Shown here: positions 1-6,142 of the stretch, one piece after another | How the letters are laid out: each line of letters opens with the position of its first letter | Position numbering within the stretch: the first letter of the stretch is position 1 | Source: an uncultured Eubacteriales bacterium | Lineage (GTDB): Bacteria; Bacillota; Clostridia; Oscillospirales; Oscillospiraceae | DNA: 64,000 nucleotides | Reading direction: 5' to 3' | Assembly (NCBI GenBank): GCA_900316745.1 | Contig: ONEB01000010.1 | Span: forward strand, 1 to 64,000 | Made by a program: the position numbers and the translations under genes | The notes under the pieces: model-generated | Database searches by the model: none | What the model was told of the DNA's origin: nothing | The model's input: only the letters and a program-made list of their open reading frames with translations

Positions 1-108
1 GTAGACATAGAACAGGAACTTACCGTCCAGATCAAAGAAGAACACCACAAACAGCAGTGCGTTTGCACCAAAGAGCGCCATCAGCGCTTTCAAAAGTTTT
101 GCTTTCAT
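1..108 (-). CDS. small membrane protein, C-terminus outside window
   Basis: Only the first 36 codons are present; the gene runs off the left edge. The start ATG (108-106) has a strong AAGGAGG ribosome site 7 bases upstream (116-122). The peptide opens with a basic Met-Lys-Ala-Lys stretch and then a hydrophobic helix (about residues 4-27), so it is probably membrane inserted, possibly a single-pass or multi-pass protein. It follows the dehydratase genes by 17 bases on the same strand and is probably in their operon. I do not recognise the family; a transporter or accessory subunit for the dehydratase pathway cannot be judged from 36 residues. Confidence 0.7.
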   Translation of the reverse strand, partial: MKAKLLKALMALFGANALLFVVFFFDLDGKFLFYVY

Positions 109-125
109 TTCGGTTCCTCCTTATC

Positions 126-1733
126 TTACCACGTCTGGCTGTCGTCGAAGTCGAGCAGGGACGCGTCGATCGGCTCCTCGCCCATGACGGTGGACATGTA
201 GTCGCTGATGAGCTTGCGGATCTCGGCACGGGAGACCGTACGGGAATCGGGAAGCGCATGGGGGACCCAGAACGCGTTGATGTTTCTCTCACGGAACTCG
301 TCCTCGAACAGACCGTGGACGCCCTGCATGCCCTTGCACTGCAGCTGGTCATACATAGCGACCATATCGCAGTTGAAGCGCTCCATGTACTGCCACAGCT
401 CGAAGATGTGGTGCAGACCGCCGACGGCCATACGGCGCATCGGAGCCCACAGGTGATACTTGGCCATGTCGTACAGGGTGTTTTCGTGAGAATCGGTGCG
501 AATGACCATATCGAACATCAGAGAGTCCATGTTGATGATGACATTCAGACCCCAGGCGTTGTAAGCCCAGGAGCACCAGTTGGAGTAGTACAGCGGCGCG
601 CAGGACCAGGCGATGACTCTGTGGCGGGTCTTCGGGAAGGTGTTGATCTTGTTGGCAACGGCCTTCTCCATGATCGGGCGGACCTTCTTGTCGGTCTGGT
701 GCCAAATGTCATTGGCGCCGAAGGTGCCGTACTGAGACTGATAGATGCGGTACAGAGCCTGTGCAACACCGCAGATCGGGTAGGAGTTGGTGTTGGCGGC
801 AACGTCCCACTTCTCCCACTCGAAGCGCATGAGCTCGTTCTGCTCCTCGAGGCGCTGGATCAGCAGGTTCCAGCTCATGGGAACGCCGGTGTGCTCCTCG
901 GTGAACGCCCAGCACTGCTCGATCTCGTTCATGGTGTTCTTCATGACTTCTTCGTTGTCGAACTGCATGGTCATGGGCAGCGCAAACAGCGGCTTATCCC
1001 AGAACCAGTCCTGCAGAATCGTGGAGCCGACGGAGCCGTCGCACGCCTCGTTGCAGGTGTAGAACACGGGGGAGTAATCGGGCACATCGTCGAGGACGAA
1101 GATACCTTCCTCGGCCTGGCACATCGGGCACGGGTCGCCCGGCAGACCGATGGACTGAGCAGCGTCGATGTAGTTGAGAACAACGTGGCTGTTGACGTGG
1201 CAGGTGACGAAGTAGGGGATCATCTCGAGGGGCTGCGCGATGAAGCGATCAGACCAGCCGTAGAAGATGCCGCCCCAGAAGGTCTCCTTGTGGGCGAGGG
1301 TGTGATAGTAGTGATCGTTCTTCTTGCCGCCGTGCAGCTTGGTGTCGGCGAGGAACATCGTCTGGAACTGACGGATGGTGCTGGAGACCATCGCACGATA
1401 GTGCCAGGCGCTGGCGCGCAGAGCGGGGCCGCGCAGACCTTCGAGGCCGCGGTCGAACCAGTGCAGAACGGGGATGTAGGTCTGACCCATCCAGCGATAA
1501 CGCCAGAGGCCCTTCACGAAGTCGATCAGGCTGCCGTACTTGAAGATGTCCATGACCATGTGCACATAGTTGTAGCCCCAGATCATGTACATATAATAGA
1601 AAGTGTCCTTTACGCCGCGCCATTCTCTGTGCTTGTAAAGGCCGGTGGGCTGGATGTAGAGATCCGCCATGCGGGCCTCTTCAGCCGGCTTGCCGTACCA
1701 AAAATCATGAGCAAGCTTCTGTAAATCTTTCAT
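126..1733 (-). CDS. 2-hydroxyacyl-CoA dehydratase subunit (larger D-component subunit, HgdA/FldB-like)
   Basis: A 535-residue member of the 2-hydroxyacyl-CoA dehydratase / benzoyl-CoA reductase D-component family. These two-subunit Fe-S enzymes remove water from (R)-2-hydroxyacyl-CoA after an ATP-driven one-electron activation by a separate ASKHA activator. Family signs are the Cys-rich blocks DPCPMC and YTCNEACDG mid-protein, the WSCAP block, and a C-terminal segment with PDSRTVSR and DFDDS that is typical of this subunit. It is longer than HgdA (about 476 residues), mainly through the N-terminal 150 residues. Its start codon shares one base with the stop of the upstream subunit gene (TAATG), so translation is coupled. 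No activator gene is in the window, and the substrate cannot be read from sequence. Confidence 0.85.
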   Translation of the reverse strand: MKDLQKLAHDFWYGKPAEEARMADLYIQPTGLYKHREWRGVKDTFYYMYMIWGYNYVHMVMDIFKYGSLIDFVKGLWRYRWMGQTYIPVLHWFDRGLEGLRGPALRASAWHYRAMVSSTIRQFQTMFLADTKLHGGKKNDHYYHTLAHKETFWGGIFYGWSDRFIAQPLEMIPYFVTCHVNSHVVLNYIDAAQSIGLPGDPCPMCQAEEGIFVLDDVPDYSPVFYTCNEACDGSVGSTILQDWFWDKPLFALPMTMQFDNEEVMKNTMNEIEQCWAFTEEHTGVPMSWNLLIQRLEEQNELMRFEWEKWDVAANTNSYPICGVAQALYRIYQSQYGTFGANDIWHQTDKKVRPIMEKAVANKINTFPKTRHRVIAWSCAPLYYSNWCSWAYNAWGLNVIINMDSLMFDMVIRTDSHENTLYDMAKYHLWAPMRRMAVGGLHHIFELWQYMERFNCDMVAMYDQLQCKGMQGVHGLFEDEFRERNINAFWVPHALPDSRTVSRAEIRKLISDYMSTVMGEEPIDASLLDFDDSQTW

Positions 1734-2920
1734 TAGATCGCCTCCTGAATCTTCTTGATCTCAATGCTCTCAACGAAAGCCTGGAAACGGGTGCGGAGCT
1801 GACCGGATGCGCCGTTGATGTACTCCTTCTCGATGGAGCAGACCGGCAGACCGAAATCACGCGGCAGAACGATCGTGTCGATCGTACGCTCGTAGCTCCA
1901 GTACTCGCAGAACTTGTTGGATTCCACGATCACGCCGTCAGCCTTGTATTCCTTGGCGATGTCGGCGATGAACTGCTTGCGCTCACGCATGTCGTCCTGC
2001 GGCATGAAACGCGCGCACTGGCTGGTGTTGAGGTAGTGGCGGGCGACAGCTTCCAGAGCGGGCATGCCCTCGGGCAGCTCGATGGGGATACGGGACTCGA
2101 TGGAGCCGTAGCAGTGACGGTCGGCAACGACGAGCGCGCCGCAGCTCTCGATGAGCTTGGTGAACTCGGGATCGTCGTTCTCGGAGCCGGCGAGCACGAC
2201 CTTGCAGCGCCAGGTCGGCTTGTCGTCGGGTTTGCGCTTCTTCATTTCCTTGGCGGTCTCACGCAGCATGGGGAGGATGAGATGCTTCGGGCAGACGAGA
2301 GAGCAGAGCTGGATGACCTGGAACTCATAGCCCGTGATGGTCGGGTTATCGAGCTTGCGGTAGCTGCCGATCTCCTGCATGAGCTCGCAGACCTCGTTGT
2401 GCTGCTTGACAGCCTTGCGGATCGCCTCGTCGGAGGTGTCGATGCCGAACTTCTCGTGTAGCGGATTCAGGACGTGATGCTGCAGCTCGGTCACGAAGTG
2501 ATCGACCGCGTTCTCCGTTCTCTTGAACGGAACGTCGGTGAAGTCCACGAAGAAGTCGGGGTTCTGGATGACGTCCATGTAGCCCAGGTGCTCCTGGAAG
2601 CGGCAGGTGACGGTGCAGGTCTCTGTCGCCATCTGGGCGTCAAGGAAGTTGTAGCCGCCCTCGAGCGCGCGCTCGAAGAGGCTGCGGCCGTAGTGGCAAA
2701 CACGACCGGACAGATAGTAGGTCGCGATGTCGGGAGAGGTGCAGCCCGGTGCTCTCAGACGCACGGAAAAACATCCGGGCAGATCGAGCAGAACCTCAGG
2801 CATGAAATAGCAGGTGTAGCCCAGCGCTTTCAGGCCATCTTCCTTCGCCTGGCGGACCAACTTGTTGTTGGCCTCCTGCAGAAGGTCTTCAAATGCGATC
2901 AGGTGTTTTAAGTCTCTCAT
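1733..2920 (-). CDS. 2-hydroxyacyl-CoA dehydratase subunit (smaller D-component subunit, HgdB/FldC-like)
   Basis: A 395-residue partner of the downstream 535-residue subunit, with the family pattern of a PEVLLDLPG block near residue 30, cysteines of an Fe-S site (LSGRVCHYG, TCTVTCR), and the C-terminal KFCEYWSYE ... TRFQAF block. I place the start at ATG 2920-2918 because the GGGGG-type ribosome site lies 7 bases upstream; the in-frame TTG at 2926 would leave almost no spacing. First gene of the minus-strand operon, behind a good sigma-A promoter with a dyad over the start site. The family acts in fermentation of amino acids (Glu, Phe, Leu) or lactate/acrylate; which one here is unknown. Confidence 0.85.
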   Translation of the reverse strand: MRDLKHLIAFEDLLQEANNKLVRQAKEDGLKALGYTCYFMPEVLLDLPGCFSVRLRAPGCTSPDIATYYLSGRVCHYGRSLFERALEGGYNFLDAQMATETCTVTCRFQEHLGYMDVIQNPDFFVDFTDVPFKRTENAVDHFVTELQHHVLNPLHEKFGIDTSDEAIRKAVKQHNEVCELMQEIGSYRKLDNPTITGYEFQVIQLCSLVCPKHLILPMLRETAKEMKKRKPDDKPTWRCKVVLAGSENDDPEFTKLIESCGALVVADRHCYGSIESRIPIELPEGMPALEAVARHYLNTSQCARFMPQDDMRERKQFIADIAKEYKADGVIVESNKFCEYWSYERTIDTIVLPRDFGLPVCSIEKEYINGASGQLRTRFQAFVESIEIKKIQEAI

Positions 2921-2970
2921 GTGCAAGCCCCCTTAAAGTTTTTCACATTCAAAAAACAAACTTTTAACAA

Positions 2971-3004
2971 TGTGACACTATGATATACACCGTATCATCT
3001 CACA
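2971..3004. promoter_or_regulatory. dyad symmetry, candidate operator of the dehydratase operon
   Basis: A 34-base interrupted palindrome: TGTGA (2971-2975), ATGATA (2980-2985), TATCAT (2993-2998), TCACA (3000-3004). The two half-sites are not perfectly spaced (4 versus 1 base between the words). It sits immediately downstream of the predicted transcription start (about 3005 on the minus strand), where a bound repressor would block initiation or clearance. The regulator is not identifiable and no regulator gene is adjacent. An RNA hairpin in the 5' leader is the alternative reading. Confidence 0.5.
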
Positions 3005-3011
3005 CATTATG

Positions 3012-3040
3012 AGAATAGCAGATTTGTTGTTAATTGTCAA
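3012..3040 (-). promoter_or_regulatory. sigma-A promoter of dehydratase operon
   Basis: Read on the minus strand: -35 TTGACA (3040-3035), 17-base spacer, -10 TATTCT (3017-3012). It gives a leader of about 85 bases before the ATG at 2920. This is among the best promoter matches in the window. Confidence 0.75.
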
Positions 3041-3203
3041 ACAAAATGTTGGATTTCGAGTAGTAGTATTTGGTAAAATCGGCTGAATTCCCCGTTGCTC
3101 TACAAATTGAATTGTAAATGTTGAATAGAAATCGTCAATTTCAATAAATCATCCGAAAAATCAACGGTTTTCACCCTTGCGTGAAGAGAAACCGGCACAT
3201 AAA

Positions 3204-3233
3204 TTGACACGCGCTGACCCGGTATGCTATATT
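3204..3233 (+). promoter_or_regulatory. sigma-A promoter of ispD-ispF
   Basis: -35 TTGACA (3204-3209), 18-base spacer, -10 TATATT (3228-3233), about 45 bases before the ispD start. The 2921-3284 gap (364 bases) holds only this promoter, the divergent dehydratase promoter and the dyad; no gene is credible in it. Confidence 0.65.
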
Positions 3234-3284
3234 TTTTATGAGATTTCACTATACATCCCGCAGTCCGGAAAGTGAGGCAGTTCC

Positions 3285-4004
3285 ATGGCACTGTACAGAA
3301 AGCTGCACGATATGGTTAAAAAGTCGTTTCGTACGGCTGTGATCGTCGCCGCGGGCTCGTCCACGCGGCTGGGCAAGGACAAGCTCATGCTGCCCATCGG
3401 CGGCATGCCGGTCCTGGCGCGGACGCTGCGCGTATTTGAGGCGAGCGCATACATCGACGAGATCATCGTCGTCACGCGCGAGGACCGGCTGATGGAGTTT
3501 GCCTCGCTCCGCGAGCAATACGGCATCACGAAGCTCACGCAGGTCGTCGTCGGCGGGAGCACCCGTGCGGGCTCGTCGCTTGCGGGCGTGATGGCGGCGA
3601 GCCGGAAAGCGACCGTCATCGCCATTCATGACGGGGCGCGTCCACTCGTGACGCCGTCGCTCATCGAGCGCGTGATCCGCAAAGCCGAGGAGCGGCAGGC
3701 CGCCGCGCCGACGCTCCCGCTGAAAGACACGGTCAAGGAGAAGCGCGGAGATATGCTTGTGCGCACACCGCCGCGCGAGACGCTTGCCGCCGTGCAGACG
3801 CCGCAGGCGTTTTGCGCAGAGCTCATCCGCGCCGCGCTTACCGAGGCGCAGGAGCAAAAGCTCTCCATCACGGACGACTGCTCGGCGGTCGAGGCCATCG
3901 GCCTGCCGGTCGCGTCCGTGGAGGGCGATGAGGAAAACATCAAAATCACAACGGCGATGGATATCATCATTGCCGAGGAAATCATCAGGAGGCGCGGCGC
4001 ATGA
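3285..4004 (+). CDS. ispD: 2-C-methyl-D-erythritol 4-phosphate cytidylyltransferase
   Basis: A 239-residue enzyme of the non-mevalonate (MEP) pathway that joins MEP to CTP to give CDP-ME. The nucleotide-binding signature [12 protein letters not shown] is near residue 22 and the HDGARPLV block near 110. A further block at TPQAF and the closing residues fit the family, whose usual length is about 230. The start at 3285 gives a slightly extended N-terminus; an in-frame ATG at 3315 is possible, but GTGAGG upstream of 3285 supports the longer form. It overlaps ispF by four bases (ATGA), the common ispDF arrangement. Confidence 0.93.
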   Translation: MALYRKLHDMVKKSFRTAVIVAAGSSTRLGKDKLMLPIGGMPVLARTLRVFEASAYIDEIIVVTREDRLMEFASLREQYGITKLTQVVVGGSTRAGSSLAGVMAASRKATVIAIHDGARPLVTPSLIERVIRKAEERQAAAPTLPLKDTVKEKRGDMLVRTPPRETLAAVQTPQAFCAELIRAALTEAQEQKLSITDDCSAVEAIGLPVASVEGDEENIKITTAMDIIIAEEIIRRRGA

Positions 4005-4480
4005 ACTTTCGCATCGGACACGGATATGACGTGCATAAGCTTGTCGAGGACAGAAAGCTGATCCTCGGCGGCGCGGAGATCCCGCACACGGTCGGTCTGC
4101 TGGGACACTCGGACGCGGACGTCCTCACGCACGCCCTGATGGACGCGCTGCTCGGCGCTCTGGCGCTGGGGGACATCGGGCAGATGTTTCCGGATAACGA
4201 CCCCGCTTATGAAGGCGCTGACAGCATCAGGCTGTTGGAGGCGGTCATGGAGCATGTCCGCGCCGCGGGCTACGCGGTCTCGAACGTGGACTGCACCGTG
4301 CTTGCGCAGGCGCCGAAGCTTAAGCCCTATATTGCGCAGATGCGTGAGCGGCTCGCTGCCGCCATGGGCGTCGCCGTCGATCAGGTGAGCGTCAAGGCCA
4401 CCACGGAAGAGGGTCTCGGCTTCACCGGCGCAAAGGAGGGCATCGCCGCCCACGCCGTCGCGCTTCTGGAACGCGCATAA
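4001..4480 (+). CDS. ispF: 2-C-methyl-D-erythritol 2,4-cyclodiphosphate synthase
   Basis: A 159-residue MEP-pathway enzyme that cyclises CDP-ME 2-phosphate with release of CMP. Diagnostic motifs are GHGYDVHKL at the N-terminus (metal-binding Asp and His), [13 protein letters not shown] (second metal histidine), [11 protein letters not shown] and the C-terminal [12 protein letters not shown]. Length is normal. Translation is coupled to ispD by ATGA. Confidence 0.95.
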   Translation: MNFRIGHGYDVHKLVEDRKLILGGAEIPHTVGLLGHSDADVLTHALMDALLGALALGDIGQMFPDNDPAYEGADSIRLLEAVMEHVRAAGYAVSNVDCTVLAQAPKLKPYIAQMRERLAAAMGVAVDQVSVKATTEEGLGFTGAKEGIAAHAVALLERA

Positions 4481-4548
4481 ACACTTTTTCCTCCCGCATC
4501 GGCCTCGTCCTGCATAGGATGAAGCAAACCAATGTGGGAGGATGTTTT

Positions 4549-4803
4549 ATGCAATACAGTCTGATCTTATGCCGCTCGCTGACGTACGCCCAGCGCGCGG
4601 CACGGATGCTGGAGCGCGCGGGCATCACCGCCACCGTGCGCAGAGCGCCGCAGGGCGCGTCAGATCGCGGGTGTACCTACGCCTTGAAGCTCCGTACCTC
4701 AGCGCTTGCGCGGGCGGTGGAGATCCTGAAAAACGCCGGCATTCCGCTCGGCAGGCAGTTTCACATTGCCGAGGACGGGAGCCTGCGGGAGGTGGAGGCA
4801 TGA
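4549..4803 (+). CDS. DUF3343 protein, putative Se/S carrier-like
   Basis: An 84-residue protein matching the DUF3343 pattern: a short conserved opening (MQYSLILCRSLTYAQRA) with one Cys, then a basic middle and an AREILK-like helix. The start at 4549 has GGGAGG seven bases upstream; the ATG at 4519 lacks a site. DUF3343 proteins are found beside cysteine-desulfurase-like enzymes and selenium genes and are annotated as putative Se/S carriers; the present neighbour fits, with ATGA overlap. Function in vivo is inferred only. Confidence 0.75.
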   Translation: MQYSLILCRSLTYAQRAARMLERAGITATVRRAPQGASDRGCTYALKLRTSALARAVEILKNAGIPLGRQFHIAEDGSLREVEA

Positions 4804-5912
4804 TCTATCTCGATGCCGCCGCCACCAGCTTCCAGAAGCCCGTGACCGTGCGCCGCGCCGTGCTCGACGCCATGACGCGCATGACGAGTCCCGGCAGGGG
4901 CTCCCATCCGACGGCGTCCCGCGCGGCGGCATGCGTCTATGCCTGCCGCGACCGCGCCGCGCATTTTTTCGGCGTTGCGGAGCCGCAGAACGTTGTTTTC
5001 ACGTTCAACGCCACGCACGCGCTGAATATCGCCATCCGCACGCTCGTGTCGCCGTGGGACAATGTCGTGATCTCCGGCTACGAGCATAACGCCGTCACGC
5101 GCCCGCTCGCGGCGCTGGGCGCAAAGGTGCGTGTCGCGTCGGGGCGGCTGTTTGATCAGGAATCCGTTCTGGAGGACTTTCGCCGGCTGCTTCCCGGCGC
5201 GAAGTGCGCCGTGTGCACGCATGTTTCCAATGTGTTCGGCTTTGTGCTGCCCATCCGGGAGATCGCGGCGCTCTGCCGGGAGCGGGGCGTGCCGCTCATC
5301 GTGGACGCCTCGCAGAGCGCGGGCGTGCTGGATCTTGATTTTTCTGACCTCGGCGCGGCGTTCGTCGCCATGCCGGGACATAAGGGACTGCTTGGCCCGC
5401 AGGGGACAGGGCTGCTGCTGTGCGGCGGGAGCGCTGAGCCGATCCTGTTCGGAGGCACGGGCTCACAGAGCATCGACCAGACCATGCCGGAGGATCTGCC
5501 CGACCGGCTCGAAGCCGGAACGCACAACGTGCCCGGCATTGCGGGGCTGGGCGAGGGCATCCGCTATGTCGCCCCGCGCATGACCGCCATCCGCGCGCAG
5601 GAGCGCGCGCTCACGGCGCTGCTTGCCGAGCGGCTGCGCGGCTGTGAGGATCTGGAGCTTTTCTATGCCGGGGGAGAGACGCAGACGGGCGTCCTGTCCG
5701 TGCGCAGCGCGCGCCATAACTGCGAGACGCTCGCCGAGGAGCTTGCACAAAACGGTGTCGCCGTCCGCGCGGGACTGCATTGCGCCCCGTTTGCCCACCG
5801 GAGCGCCGGCACGCTCGAAACCGGAACCGTCCGTCTCAGCCTCTCGCCGTTTACCACCCAGCGCGAGACCGAGCGCGCCGCCGAAATCCTCTGCCGCCTC
5901 GTCCGCGCTTAG
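4800..5912 (+). CDS. class V aminotransferase: cysteine desulfurase / selenocysteine lyase-like
   Basis: A 370-residue PLP enzyme of the NifS/CsdB group. The Schiff-base lysine is K195 in MPGHKGLLGP, preceded by the usual His194, and Cys328 in RAGLHCAPFAHR is in the position of the persulfide-forming Cys of group II (CsdB/SufS-like) enzymes. VDASQSAG supplies the PLP-contacting Asp. The start ATG overlaps the stop of the DUF3343 gene and has GGAGG directly upstream. Context suggests delivery of S or Se from Cys/Sec to the small upstream protein rather than general Fe-S assembly, because no suf or isc scaffold gene is nearby. Substrate preference cannot be read from sequence. Confidence 0.85.
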   Translation: MIYLDAAATSFQKPVTVRRAVLDAMTRMTSPGRGSHPTASRAAACVYACRDRAAHFFGVAEPQNVVFTFNATHALNIAIRTLVSPWDNVVISGYEHNAVTRPLAALGAKVRVASGRLFDQESVLEDFRRLLPGAKCAVCTHVSNVFGFVLPIREIAALCRERGVPLIVDASQSAGVLDLDFSDLGAAFVAMPGHKGLLGPQGTGLLLCGGSAEPILFGGTGSQSIDQTMPEDLPDRLEAGTHNVPGIAGLGEGIRYVAPRMTAIRAQERALTALLAERLRGCEDLELFYAGGETQTGVLSVRSARHNCETLAEELAQNGVAVRAGLHCAPFAHRSAGTLETGTVRLSLSPFTTQRETERAAEILCRLVRA

Positions 5913-5963
5913 CGACGGATGAAAACAACATCATACTTTCCCCGGGAATCACAAAATCAACAG

Positions 5964-5992
5964 TTGACATCTCCAATCGAATGTGCTAAGAT
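5964..5992 (+). promoter_or_regulatory. promoter of tRNA-Ser
   Basis: -35 TTGACA (5964-5969), 17-base spacer, -10 TAAGAT (5987-5992); the mature tRNA begins 24 bases later. Confidence 0.7.
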
Positions 5993-6015
5993 ATCTGAGC
6001 ACTGAATATCGGCTT

Positions 6016-6107
6016 GGAGAAGTACCCAAGAGGCCGAAGGGGCTCCCCTGCTAAGGGAGTAGGCTGTGATAAGCGGCGCGAGGGTTCAAATCCCTCCTTC
6101 TCCGCCA
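6016..6107 (+). tRNA. tRNA-Ser (anticodon GCT)
   Basis: Ninety-two bases including an encoded CCA. The acceptor stem pairs GGAGAAG (6016-6022) with CTTCTCC (6097-6103); the anticodon arm CTCCC-TGCTAA-GGGAG exposes GCT; a long variable arm and the TTCAAAT T-loop identify a class II serine tRNA. It has its own promoter and is followed by a terminator. Confidence 0.95.
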
Positions 6108-6109
6108 AG

Positions 6110-6140
6110 AAAAAACCTCGTCTTTCCGACGAGGTTTTTT
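6110..6140. terminator. bidirectional intrinsic terminator
   Basis: Perfect 13-base stem: A6-CCTCGTC (6110-6122) and GACGAGG-T6 (6128-6140), loop TTTCC. It ends tRNA-Ser on the plus strand and the restriction enzyme gene on the minus strand. Confidence 0.9.
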
Positions 6141-6142
6141 CT

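Noticed and set aside
57-1724. 555-codon plus-strand open frame opposite the dehydratase subunit
   Set aside because: It is the shadow of a real gene on the other strand; the minus-strand frame has clear family motifs, and such long antisense frames are common in GC-rich DNA.
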